Assembly (NCBI GenBank): GCA_051453625.1
Contig: JBOZIK010000001.1
Coordinates: 66,145,687 to 66,173,722 of the forward strand
Reading direction: 5' to 3'
Source of the DNA: Welwitschia mirabilis
Lineage: Eukaryota > Gnetophyta > Gnetopsida > Welwitschiales
DNA: 28,036 bases
A program made the position numbers and the translations under genes. The notes beneath the pieces were generated by a model that saw nothing but the letters and a program-made list of their open reading frames with translations, made no database searches and was not told the DNA's origin. Below, one piece after another: positions 1 to 10,015 of this stretch (position 1 is the first letter of the stretch; each line of letters begins with the position of its first letter).

Positions 1-174
1 CGCATGAGGAATACTTAACAAATTGTTGGTGACCATACCTCTCCTTAGGAGTATTGAGACATTATTTAATGAGATAAATGATTTAATGAGACTCATATAC
101 AAGTAGGATGCTTCACCTAGGATTACCTTTATAACTTATTTACACTTAGGGCCTCTATGTCATGTAGGATATCC
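1..174. other. Unassigned AT-rich DNA
   Basis: I see no open reading frame, LTR end or protein motif here. A partial copy of the 55-bp repeat that follows (the TATGTCATGTAGGA part) lies near 157-169, so this stretch probably belongs to the same repeat. Confidence 0.5.
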
Positions 175-283
175 AAAAAGCTTCATAGTATGTCATGTAG
201 GACAAGGCTCAACCCCACAACTTGCTAACAAAAAGCCTCATAGTATGTCATGTAGGACAAGGCTCAAACCCACAACTTGCTAA
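175..283 (+). repeat. Two-copy tandem duplication, 55-bp period
   Basis: The 54-base unit at 175-228 is repeated at 230-283 with two mismatches and one spacer base. Each unit runs from AAAAAGC through ATGTAGGACAAGG to ACTTGCTAA. A shorter relative of the middle part precedes it near 157-169. The high identity suggests a fairly recent duplication by slippage or unequal exchange. I see no coding potential. Confidence 0.9.
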
Positions 284-483
284 ACTTGATGTTTAGTCTA
301 TGCCCCATTAATATCACTTCCTTTATTAATGGCCTTTTTTAGTAGAATTTTATTAAGGGGGATGTTAAAAAAATTAGTGACTATGCATCCTCTAAATGCA
401 ACTATTACAATTACCTTCCTTAGCCTACTATAAGGTCATAGGGATAACTAAATTATTCTTTTGGATGATCATGGTGGCATCAC
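284..483. other. Unassigned DNA before fold-back element
   Basis: No gene or recognisable repeat was found in this AT-rich stretch. Confidence 0.5.
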
Positions 484-710
484 TAAAGTAACATCTCCTT
501 TAATCTAACATTCTTTCATGGATAAAAAAGTAAAAATCATGTTATATTCGATAACTTTATCATAATAATTAAACTAGTGAAATGGAATGAACATAATAAT
601 TAAACTAGTGAAATGGAATGAAGATTTTGTCTTTTAAAGTTTCGAATATAACATGATTTTTACTTTTTTATCCATGAAAGAAATGTTAGGTTAAAGGAGA
701 TGTTACTTTA
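484..710. mobile_element. Fold-back / MITE-like inverted repeat
   Basis: The arms 484-558 and 636-710 are reverse complements of each other along about 75 bp, with only a substitution and a few single-base indels. The outer ends read TAAAGTAACATCTCC on the left and its complement on the right. The 77-bp spacer contains two identical 31-bp units. No transposase is encoded. The size and symmetry fit a non-autonomous fold-back or MITE-type element. I could not define a target-site duplication; TA at the arm tips is the only candidate. A transcript would form a long, near-perfect hairpin. Confidence 0.75.
561..622 (+). repeat. Perfect 31-bp tandem duplication in the hairpin loop
   Basis: The 31-base unit beginning CATAATAATTAAACTAGTG occurs at 561-591 and again at 592-622 without a mismatch. 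It fills most of the loop of the surrounding inverted repeat. Because it is perfect, it is probably younger than the arms. Confidence 0.95.
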
Positions 711-1241
711 TCCGTTTTTAGTGGAGATTAATTTTTGTGGTATAATAATATGTTTACGAAGGTTCATCACTTGCTTTATTTCTTTTTATAATTATTTCAT
801 TAGGTCTCTCTTTTCTCTTTTAAACTTGCATCCATACTAATTACATGTAATCTAACTTTTTGATAATTTTCTAATTTTATTAATATTTTTTCATGATATA
901 TTTTTATTCCTTAGGCAATACATTGAATGCTTAGATTATCATGCATATTCTAAAATGATTTCAGTAAATATTATGATTTTTAATAACTATAAGAAGAGTT
1001 AGGTAGTGTATATCATTGATTCCAATGCTTAGGATTGATGCATAAACTTTTTAACACCTTTATCCTTACTATCATAGTTCTTCATAATACTTCAAAGTAA
1101 TTTTTGAAAAAGGTAGATTATAAAGTTTATAACAGATGTAAAAAAATATAATAATAGACTTATCCTTTAGGTTACATGATAGTTGCTATGTATACTAGAG
1201 TGATGCTTATCAAGTTTCCTTATTCTAAACAATACAGGAAA
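711..1241. other. Unassigned AT-rich DNA
   Basis: No protein similarity was found on either strand. The minus-strand gypsy remnant to the right might extend in here as unrecognisable pol, but I saw no reverse transcriptase motif. Confidence 0.5.
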
Positions 1242-1598
1242 AGATTCTTACAATGTTCAATGTTCAATGATATTCTCCTATCTGAAAAATGTAAAACTTA
1301 TCTTTAAAGTCCAAGTATGTATAGTATAACTGATGAGGGGCAGCAATTCCATTCTGGGTGAAGGTTCTCGTTCAATGTTCAATGATATTCTCCTATGTAA
1401 AAAATGTAAAACTTATCTTTAAAGTCCAAGTCATGTATAGTATAACTGATGAGGGGCATCAATTCCATTCTGGGTGAAGATTCTCACAATGTTCAATGGT
1501 CAATGATATTCTTCTATGTGAAAAATGTAAAACTTATCTTTAAAGTCCAAGTCATGTTTAGTATAACTGATGAGGGGCAGCAGTTCCATCCTGGGTGA
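1242..1598 (-). repeat. Threefold tandem repeat of ~120 bp
   Basis: There are three copies at about 1242-1361, 1362-1477 and 1478-1598 (120, 116 and 121 bp). Each contains ATGTAAAACTTATC, then AACTGATGAGGGGCA, and ends with CTGGGTGAAG. Copies differ at a few scattered positions. On the minus strand each copy reads roughly YTIHDLDFKDKFYIF, which resembles the beta-strand region after the active site of a gypsy retropepsin. The array lies directly downstream of a retropepsin core in the same orientation. The unit is close to 40 codons. I infer that it arose inside the protease region, either before or after the element died. Confidence 0.85.
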
Positions 1599-2847
1599 AG
1601 AAACTACCTCTTGTAATTCATATTATCGATTTTTGTTCCTTGAAAGGAGTAATGTTTATATTATAGAACAGTATTGGAGAGATAAAATTGTGGAAGATAC
1701 CATTATCTATTAGAAATGAAATAAAGAAGGATGAAATTCAACCATATAATTCTAAGATAGAGTACTAGTTATGAGTTACACTTGTTTGAGCAATTGCATA
1801 CAACCTTTTAGCTAGTGGGGATGAACTTTGTAATACTTAGGACTGATGGTTGTGAGAAGTGTTTGATGCTAAAGATCTAGATGGATAGTTCTTAGTAATG
1901 TGCCCTTTCTCAAGACACTCATGGGCAATGATGTTGGTTGAATGTATTATGAGGTAGTGGTATGTTTGTTGAATTAGATTTATCCACCTGAGGATTATGA
2001 AAATCATTCCATCGATTGTCCTATCCTTGAAGTAGTATCTTATCTTCTAGTAGGCATCTTTAACTAATGTGATTTTCAAAGTGTAAAGGACTCTTTAGAT
2101 GATAATGTGCTAATGAAACTATTGATCAACTGCTTTTCTGAGAAATTATTTTGATATTTCATAATGCATTAGAATTTGAACCAGTGTTTATCGAGTGAAT
2201 GTTTTCCAAGATGAAGGTATTAGAATTCCACCATTTGATCTTCTATGAAATCCTTAAGGATAATTTCTTTTTGATCTTCTTTATGAAGATGTCCCAAGGT
2301 ACTTACTGAGGGTATCTCTATTGACATAAAAATCATCATTCTGTGCATTTCCTATAAGAAAGATAGTGGCATATTTACATCTTCATTCTGGTGAAATATT
2401 TTGGAGGTAACAATAATTTTCTATCTACTAGAGCCATGAAATAGCTTTTTCACTTATTCCAACTTTTCCTTCATATATTTTAAGATGTATTATTTTAGCG
2501 ATTTTCTCTCTATCTCATTATTATATACTAGAGTTATCTATTTAATTGGACAAAAAGGCTTAAAGATTAGCCTTTATATTTAATAGTCTCATTTAGAGGT
2601 CCTCGAGGTTGACTGCATTGCATGAAGTCTTTTTCCATGACATGGATGGTTAATTTTGGGATTCCTTAAGGGTTTGTTCAATGGGTTGTTCTTCTAAATG
2701 AGAGAGAAGGTTATCAAGCTTATTAGCAAAAAGTTAATTCTAAAAGTGAACATGATCCAATTGTGTTTCAATCTTATCTATTCTTTTATTTATCCTTTGT
2801 TCCATAATGTCCCAGTTGGTTTTACGTCCTTCTAAACTCATATGCAT
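1599..2847 (-). pseudogene. Decayed Ty3/gypsy gag-protease remnant
   Basis: Reading the minus strand from an ATG at 2841 or 2847, the start (MSLEGR...) is charged and coiled-coil-like. About 700 bp further on, 2146-2101 reads FSEKQLINSFISTL, which matches the end of plant Ty3/gypsy gag domains (LSEKQLI-FI-GL). At about 1935-1880 there is a zinc-knuckle remnant, HECLEKGHITKNYP, whose last cysteine is tyrosine; its first cysteine is recoverable only by assuming one inserted base. A retropepsin core follows at 1713-1661: FLIDNGIFHNFISP, the counterpart of LIDSGATHNFIS, with the aspartate codon at 1707-1705. Stops and frameshifts run throughout, so no protein can be made. I see no reverse transcriptase downstream. 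The assignment to gypsy gag-pro is good; the lineage (probably a chromovirus) is inferred. Confidence 0.7.
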
Positions 2848-2895
2848 ATTCCCTTTTTTCTTTTTTTTCTCTTTGAGATTAGTTCCTACTCTCTT

Positions 2896-2912
2896 GTAAA
2901 GCATTATACCTT
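2896..2912 (-). other. Possible initiator-tRNA-Met primer-binding site
   Basis: The minus strand reads AAGGTATAATGCTTTAC, which resembles the common plant primer-binding site TGGTATCAGAGC with a few changes and one deletion. It lies 55-65 bp before the minus-strand gag start, a normal distance for this group. The match is imperfect, and I could not define the LTR end beside it. Confidence 0.3.
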
Positions 2913-3010
2913 TTTATAGTGCATCGGAAAAGGTTAGGTATTTCTAACTAAATGGCAGCCACTAAATTAGCTAGTAGTTATTGCAATAACTACTGATGAA
3001 GTGGGTTCCA

Positions 3011-3575
3011 GTAGTGGTAACTCTTAAGGAAGTGACATTGAAAACTGATCACCAAACATATACAACTTTTGAGTAAAAGTGTGATGTTGGGCAAGGAAGT
3101 GCAATGCCAGCAATCCTTGGGAGGAGGAAAGCATCAAAGATGGCTAAGGAGTGCAAGAATGTTAAGAACTAAACTACAATGTTAGTCATCCAACTACGAC
3201 ATCAGACACTTACATGCAATATTAGATACCTAAGTTTGACATTAGATCTATGGTTCTGAGTGGGTAGGGTAAGACAAAAAGCACTAGAAATATAACTATA
3301 ATGTCAAACATCCAAATGTGATGTCTAACACTCAAGTGAAACATCAAATACTCAAGTTTAATGTTGAAACTCTAAGTATGACATCAGGCATTAAGTGTAA
3401 TATCGGGTACTAAGTGTGATGTCAAATATCTAAAGAATATCAAGAGTTAAAATACACTATTAAGTATAACATTGGATACCTAAGTGTGATGTCAACACTC
3501 TAAGTGCGATACTAGTTCTTCAAGTATGATGTTGGCCTTATGAAGTATGACATTATCTATGGATTCTAGCTATAG
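3011..3575 (+). repeat. Degenerate array of ~20-bp units (array 1)
   Basis: From about 3170 to 3575 some 15 units of 19-21 bp follow one another, with a roughly 40-bp interruption near 3240-3285. Looser relatives start near 3011 and 3078. The consensus is about AAGTRTGA(YR)T(YR)GRYACT. Typical unit cores are TGACATCAG, TGATGTCAA, TGACATTAG and TAATATCGG. At each variable pair the bases are nearly always CA, TG or TA, the products expected from a decaying CG. The array lies about 110 bp upstream of a TATA-like box. A related array occurs at 21661-21875. Confidence 0.8.
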
Positions 3576-3684
3576 CATTTAACTATAGTTTAACTATGGT
3601 TTTATTCCACTTAATCCTTAGTTAACTAGCACTTTAACTCTAATTAATGTTTACTTCTGTGAGTACTTAAACCCAAGTCCACTT

Positions 3685-3694
3685 CTATAAATAC
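3685..3694 (+). promoter_or_regulatory. TATA-like box downstream of array 1
   Basis: CTATAAATAC at this position is identical to the TATA box in the LTR at 11608-11617. It sits about 110 bp after the 20-bp-unit array. I infer that 3011 to about 3750 is an old LTR or promoter region reading rightward. The opposite strand also reads TATTTATAG, so the direction is not certain. No LTR boundaries were found. Confidence 0.35.
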
Positions 3695-3699
3695 CTAAT

Positions 3700-4544
3700 A
3701 GACCCCTTATTTTTACCTTAGTCAATCATGTCACAATTTAATGATAGTTCCACATCCCCTTCTCTTACTGCCATATTTACCATGTGGCATTTTCTTATCA
3801 CTTACTAATTCCTTGTACTTTTACCATGCTTTGGCATTCTTTGCTTTTTTTAAGTACAAAATTCCTCTTTAATAATCTCATTCATAGGCTACCCCATTTC
3901 AAGCTATGGCTTAATGATTGTATCCTACTATTTCTTGGAATTCTACAAATGTCAAGTTTACCAAGTTAGAGATATAGTAATGTGCTATAGAGGAGGGATT
4001 TTCTTGGATCTTTACCTTCAACTTGATTAATTTATATGGCTTCCCTTCCTTTTGCCTTCATCATCTAAGTACACTGATCCTCATACCAATGCCATAGTAT
4101 ATTCTCTTCATGTATCTATCCAAATTGCTAAGGAGAGTATAAGATTAGTGTTTAGCTTAATCTAAGGTAATTAGGTTCCTATAAGAGTCTTCCATTCTGA
4201 TGAAGACTTCTGCTATATTATGGCCAATTGTTTAGATGACTTTGTCTATGTATAGGAAGTGGATACACATCAACATGAAATATCCACAACCAACTTTCTT
4301 ACTCCTTATTTCATAGCTTGTAGTTAACTTATCATGAGAAAATATTTTCTTCATGATTAAATTATTGAAATTTTTACATACATAATTTATTTCCTATCTT
4401 TTACAGTTAACAATATTTCTCTAGATCTGCTTTAATAATTTGTTTGCCCACCCTCTCCCAACTAACTTATATACAATGAAACAGGGATAGGGATAAATAT
4501 TTTTATGCTTATATTTTACTTAGTTTATACTTTTCTTTTACTAG
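3700..4544. other. Unassigned, possible leader of the following remnant
   Basis: AT-rich, with no motif I recognise. A 61-codon open frame at 3784-3969 is hydrophobic and pyrimidine-driven, and I do not believe it is real. If the TATA-like box at 3685 was functional, this was probably an untranslated leader or the rest of an LTR. Confidence 0.4.
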
Positions 4545-6160
4545 CCCTAGTGGTTTATAACCTTTTAGTTCTTCTAATGCAAATCTGTCTTTGGTCTTAC
4601 CTCCTTATGAAATTCCTACTTATTCCTTGCTTTATTCTCAAGATTCTTCATCCATAAGGGGTGGAGGTTCTAAGGATTATGATCCTACAAAGGCATCCCA
4701 GGACACTTTTTTTATCCCTTCTAAGGTAAGGATTCTTGTATGGGAATTCGAATAACATATGTATTTCTAATGGCTCTTTTTTTTCTATTTTGTATTATAG
4801 ATGTGTAAGCCATCAGAATCTTATGAATTATCCCACTGTAAGTGCAATAACTCTCTCATTAGTCACCCTATTCAAGAAGAACATATAAAGCTCTTATTAG
4901 TCACCCTATTTAAGAAGAAGATAAAAAAGTAGAATTCCTACTTAGCTTTGCTCAATATCACTAATCCTGTGGGGTATTATTTTAGCTTCTTTTAGCTGTT
5001 TCCTTCTTTATTTCTTTATCTAATATAATACTTACATATGGTCCTTCTTTCTTTTTTATTCAAAGTTAACACTCTAAAGCTTTAGTGAAGGAGGAACTTG
5101 AATTCACCTCATAGCCTCTAGAAAAGTTCTCAATTTAATAGATAAGAGAAGATTGTATTACAGTAAGTGATTTTTTTCTTCTATTCCTTCCATGAGATCT
5201 TCATGAACTTTCTATTTTCTTCTAATTCTAAAGAGGAGGTTGTCCTAACTGGGTTTGATGAATTAACAAATTAGATAAATATGTCTTATTCTACCCTTAT
5301 TTTCAGTCTTTTATTCTAAGTCCACTTATTCCTCAAAAATCTCCAAAATATTCTTGCCATCATTTTTTAATCCCATAGACAATCTGTCATGAGTAGGATT
5401 AATTATTATATCATATAGATTAATTGTTGGTGGTGGTGGAGATCTTATATTCAAAGATCAAGGAACTAATGGACCAACTAAGGGAGTATCAAACTTTGTC
5501 TAATTTACTTCATACATAAGTTATCCATCGTTTCCATTTGGATAATGTTTATAACTATTGTCATTCTAGGGTGGTAGATTTTCCACATGATTTTTCATTA
5601 TCCTCCTTAGTAAGAATACCTTTCCCTTTATGAAACTTATACAACTTGATTGATATGATGGAGTACTTTTACCATATGACTTAACATGATATAGAGGAGT
5701 AGGAATACATGAGTGATTTCCTTTATATGATAGAGAAATAAAAAAAGAATATCATCTTTCTGAGAAGAAATCATGAGTAAATGCTTTCAAAATTACTGCC
5801 TTATAAGAGAATCAAGATACTTTGATAACTCACTTGGTGAAGAATGAGAGAATAATTCAGGATTATGCCGATTAGCTAGCTATCATCATTAATGATATTA
5901 ACATCCTATATCATAGTGGGAAACTTTCTAAGTAGCATCTCTTAGTGACTCTAAAGGCTTATAGTAAGCTTTACATGAAGCTTTACAAAAAGTCTTACCT
6001 AATCATAGGGATGGATTTTGGGGTTAATTATTTTTCTATGGAAATTAGTACTATAGGTGCCTCTCATACTAAGTGAAATAAAACCTCCTATTCTAGATGT
6101 GAAGAGTTATAATCCCATTCCATTTTCTATGAAGGATCTTCCTCTCCAATAGTGATTATC
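4545..6160 (+). pseudogene. Decayed, intron-like coding remnant, unidentified
   Basis: Several blocks read as protein and are separated by intron-like sequence. Block one, about 4545-4726, reads SPSGL-PFSSSNANLSLVLP and continues Ser-rich. It ends in AAG/GTAAGG at 4727, and a pyrimidine tract plus TATTATAG ends at 4800. Other acceptor-like ends are near 5065 (TTTTATTCAAAG) and 5236 (TTCTAATTCTAAAG), with a donor-like CAG/TAAGTG near 5162. A later block from about 5441 reads EILYSKIKELMDQLREYQ, coiled-coil-like, then HRFHLDNVYNYCHSRVVDF. Stops interrupt every block. I do not recognise the family. The position between gypsy fragments and downstream of a promoter-like array suggests a gene carried by a transposable element, but a dead host gene is possible. 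Confidence 0.4.
4853..4929 (+). repeat. Tandem duplication of 38-39 bp
   Basis: The unit CTCTCATTAGTCACCCTATT plus AAGAAGAA and what follows occurs at 4853-4890 and again, slightly changed, at 4891-4929. It lies in the second exon-like block of the surrounding remnant. It does not keep the reading frame cleanly. Confidence 0.8.
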
Positions 6161-6772
6161 TGAGGTATGATGCCATATGTACTACTTATTATTACGTTTG
6201 TTCATTTCTTCTACCATACTATCTACAACTTTCCCTTTATATTGTTTCTGTGGAATGTATGGCTGCCATTTGGCTAGTTTTAATGTTATATATCTATGAC
6301 TAGGGTTATTATACTAGGATTTTCTTCTTGTTTTCTTATAATAGAGGTTTACTACTTAACCTTTGATTTAATACCAAATGTAATATTCCATTTTACTGCT
6401 TTAAGATCATTCCATGTAAAAAGGGGACATATAAGAATTATGCAAAAATAATAAAAACAATAATGAATACCTTAGCATAAAGGTATAATTTATTATTGAT
6501 AGCAGTAGATTACATTTCTTATCATTAATTAATAGCCCTAAACTAGTGATCAAAGGTAAAGGCATGAATGATGATATGATCCCTCCTCTTGGAACCCTTA
6601 GGGATTAGCCAAGGTTGTCATTAGTTACATCCACCCAACTTATCCACCTCCACCTAATGGCATAGGCATAAGTAGCATAATGAAAGGATAAAATTCACAT
6701 ATTTGGATTACATTCATTCATAATATTTCATTAGTCATGCTAATACAATTCTTTACAACTATGAATCTAGAA
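6161..6772. other. Unassigned DNA between two remnants
   Basis: No coding signal is recognisable. This may hold the 3' end of the preceding remnant and the lost front part of the integrase remnant that begins at about 6773. Confidence 0.4.
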
Positions 6773-7545
6773 CATTATACTATTTTACTAAGTGGATTAA
6801 AGCTTATGCTTGCAAGAAAATAGTAGTGAAACTTCATTTAAAACACATTTGAATAGATTTAATTATTCAAGAATCTTAATTAGTAATGATAATTCTTATT
6901 TTTACAATAGAATATTCAACAAGCTTCTTACCAAACATAGGATCATTCATAAAGTTATCACTCAAAAGCACCTTTAATCTAGTGGATAAGTTGAAGGTAC
7001 CAAGAGGGAGATCACAAATAGATTATAAAAAGTGGTAAGTTAAACTAGAAAAGGTTGATCTTACAAGTTAAATGATGTTTTATGGACATATAGAACTACA
7101 GAAAAAACACCATTAGAAATGTTATCCTTTAGATTAGTTTATGATAAGGCTTGTTATATTTCTATAAAACTTAATCAAAAAGCTTATTCAACCATTACAA
7201 ACATGAAGTTAGATCTTGATATGAAAATAAAACCTAAATATATTTAACTAAATTGATTAGATGACCTTAGGACTGACGCTTAGAATAAAATAAAAATAAA
7301 TAAATAAAACATAAAAAATTTTCATGATTAAAATGTCCTTAAGAAAACATTTTATGAAGGAGATTTGGTCTTAGTGTATAACTTGAGATGACATTATTTC
7401 CTAGAAAAATAGTCTCTAGATTGTTAGAACCATACATGGTTAAACAAGTATTGTTAAATGGATTTTTTTCCTCATAGAGAATTTGAAAAATAATCTCCAA
7501 TTTAAAGTCAATAGTTATGATCTCAAACCATTTCATCCACCCCTT
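6773..7545 (+). pseudogene. Decayed gypsy (Athila/Tat-like) integrase, C-terminal half
   Basis: The translation follows plant Ty3/gypsy integrases of the Athila/Tat type, with stops and frameshifts. In order: YFTKWIKAYACKK (usual YVSKWVEAIACKK); SNDNSYFYNRIFNKLL (usual SDNGSHFCNRVF..., with the catalytic aspartate codon now AAT); a block with SSG-VEGTKREI, where the glutamate is kept and a glutamine has become a stop; VLWTYRTTEKTPLEMLSFRL with VYDKACYISIKL following (usual [31 protein letters not shown]). The C-terminal end contains YEGDLVLVYNLR, PYMVKQVLLNG and NHFI. The core domain starts mid-way, so the zinc-binding part and everything upstream are lost or unrecognisable. A 65-codon open frame on the opposite strand at 7339-7536 is a shadow. 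Confidence 0.85.
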
Positions 7546-8965
7546 TCATCTTCCTATGAGTTTCTGAAACTCAATGATTCCAATTAATGGCATTTTCTAA
7601 AATTCAGTAATAAAATAACCTTTATTACTTCAAATCTTAGTAAAGAATTTGTAAGCTATTACTTTTTAGAAGAAATTAGTTTGTATTTTTTAATTTTTTT
7701 ATTGAAGTTTGTAGCATTTAATTGATCTTCTCAATTTGTTTAATCTTAAAAAAATATGATTTTTTTCTTTCATAATGTGATCTTATTTCAAGATACTCAA
7801 TTAGATGAAACCTTTTTTCTTCTCAGTTAGGCTAATAATTCAATTACCCTCGTGTGTGCTAATTAAAAAATAAAAAAGAAAGAACTTAGCAAAGAAATAT
7901 AAGAAAGACTCTTAAAGATCTTTAATGCATATTATTTTGTGTGATCATTATTATTGGATTTAGTTAAATACAACAAGGCTATGGGTATCTATGAATAACA
8001 TAACTCTAGTTTTTTGTTTATGGTATTTTCAACTACACTAGAGCTATAAACTCTTGTTAGTAATGTATTGTTCATATAAAAATGTTAAAACTTTTAGAAG
8101 GAAGTACCACAACACTAAATGCTCAATATGATTAAATGCTTGAAAAAATTATTCATAAAAGTAGGAGGAAATTGGAACAAAATTAAGGTGGAATTAGAGA
8201 AATATTTTGATGTAATTATTTTAGTAAAATTTAACTAGATATTATTTTACTACTCTTGATTGTGTAAAATTTTCTTAATGAAACTTTTATTTGTTTTATA
8301 AATGACCCCATTCAAAAAGTATAGGACTAAAAATTAGTCTACTAGCTTGCATTTCATCAATCTCTTTTATTTATAAGATGAATATTAAATTCATGATTCC
8401 ACTTTTATCTATATGTTTCCCATTTTTATTAACTATTTCAAGCCATATCATGTCATATTTTCCTTTATGAGAAAGCATACAGGAAAGCATACTTGTATTT
8501 ATTATAATATAAATCCTTCATCCAAGGCCTAATCTAGGACAAATTTGTTTCAACTATTGGTGAAATCCACTAATTTAATAACTAATATTTGATAGTGTTT
8601 CCATGAAAACCAAGCTTTAAAATGCCCAATGCACATTACTTTCTTATTTTTCATGAGCTTTACACTACCTTTTAGCTTATCTCATAAGCTTGTGAGTGTC
8701 TATGTAACACCACTTATATCAAACCCTTTACACACTAATACAACCATCAAAATCTATGACTCTCATGTCTACTTTGTAAATAGCATCTTCATAACCTTCT
8801 CTATCATTTTAGTTTATTAGTAAGATCATTTAATCCTAAAAAGCTATTTCTCATTCATTTTTATTTACTTTTATTATAATATTTTATCTATAACTTCATC
8901 ACTCTTTTATCTCTTACTTATTCTTATCTTTTCTATTTTTCTTTTCTTCATTTTTATTATTGTAG
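7546..8965. other. Unassigned AT-rich DNA
   Basis: The first bases may continue the integrase tail. Beyond that I see no motif. A short repeat, GAAAGCATAC, occurs at 8471-8480 and 8483-8492. A 63-codon open frame at 8629-8820 begins in hydrophobic, pyrimidine-rich sequence and matches nothing I know, although it lies just upstream of the next remnant and could be part of it. From 8860 to 8965 the sequence is pyrimidine-rich and ends TTATTATTGTAG, like the 3' end of an intron. Confidence 0.4.
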
Positions 8966-10015
8966 GTCATCATGAGTAGAATATAAGATGTCTTTATTAA
9001 CTAGGGAAGTTTCTCTCTTTCCTTTTTTGCTATGCCCTTTTTCTCTGTCTAGACTTAAAGCTTATAATTAGTACTATGCATTAAAGGATGAAGGCACTTA
9101 TTACTATCATAAGAAAGTTCTAGAGTTTTATAAAAATGCCACATTGAAAAATTATATCTTTAAGTAATCTACTATTCTATTCATTACACTTATCTTATTA
9201 TAACTTTAGGTAATGTAGAAGTCATTTTTGGGATATATTATTATGATAATATAGATTTATTTCTTACAAAATACTTTAGTTATCATTGTGAAGATTTGAA
9301 TGTTGAGTATGCTCCTAATAGAGAGGGAGCTCTAACTTGAAAACATATTTACAATAATTAATTATTTCTTTATAGGTTTGTTATACATAATATTTTTCTT
9401 ACTTCTTATGTAACCAAATACTATAGTAGTCATTTATATATGATTAGAATTATTTAGGATAGCTAATACTATGACATGCACAAATGCTTCTTTAGAACAT
9501 CACTGATCATATAGGTAATAAAAGTAATCTACCTCTCTTATGCCTCATTTATGATTTGCTTTATAGTTCATTACCTTACACACTTAATTTTGAAAATTGG
9601 AATAGATCACACATAAAGATCGTTATGTATTTGAAAAGTATCCTAACTCACGAGGTATAGTAATGAAGATTTAATTCTATTAGAACTTCAAGCAAAATAG
9701 AAAGAATAACATCAATATGAAGTACCTTAAGAGCATTCTTCTTTCCTTTAACGTGTTTCTCCTTTCTCTTATTCTACATCTATCAATTGAAGGGAAGGAA
9801 AAAATCCTATTGAGGAGTCTTCACATGTATCTTCTTCTCCTCCTTTCTTCTCCTACTCCTTCCACTTCTCTTCCTCATCATTCTGCCTATACCACAAGAA
9901 AAACATTTCTTGAACAAGTGCCAAGATGATAAAAAGATGGATTTAAAAACTTTATGATAGAATGAAGAAGATTTTCAAGAAGTAAAAATAAATATCTAAG
10001 AAGCAAGACATAATT
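8966..10015 (+). pseudogene. Decayed, intron-like remnant, possibly plant-mobile-domain type
   Basis: Protein-like blocks alternate with intron-like ends. TTTATTATTGTAG ends at 8965, TATAACTTTAG at 9209 and TTATTTCTTTATAG near 9375. The first block ends YALKDEGTYYYHKKVLEFYK followed by NATLKNYIFK. The EFYxN pattern occurs in plant-mobile-domain and 'putative plant transposon protein' families, but it is short. A later block near 9510-9660 reads LSYASFMICFIVHYLTHLIL. The end (about 9790-9910) is rich in serine and proline (SSPPFFSYSFHFSSS in one frame), followed by a Lys-rich tail. An open frame of 70 codons at 9717-9929 covers part of this. Stops occur in every block. The gap between 9164 and 9209 is too short for a normal plant intron, so the splice model is tentative. 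I cannot name the gene. Confidence 0.4.

Noticed and set aside
1242-1598. C/D-box snoRNA cluster, because each ~120-bp repeat has TGATGAGG
   Set aside because: No purine precedes the C box and no consistent D box or terminal stem is present; the minus-strand protease reading explains the position better.
3011-3575. CRISPR-like array, because of regular short units
   Set aside because: The units are adjacent and degenerate with no distinct spacers, and the DNA is plant nuclear.
9717-9929. 70-codon open frame as a small secreted protein, because of its hydrophobic start
   Set aside because: It overlaps the Ser/Pro-rich end of a larger decayed remnant, and the hydrophobic start comes from CTT-rich sequence.
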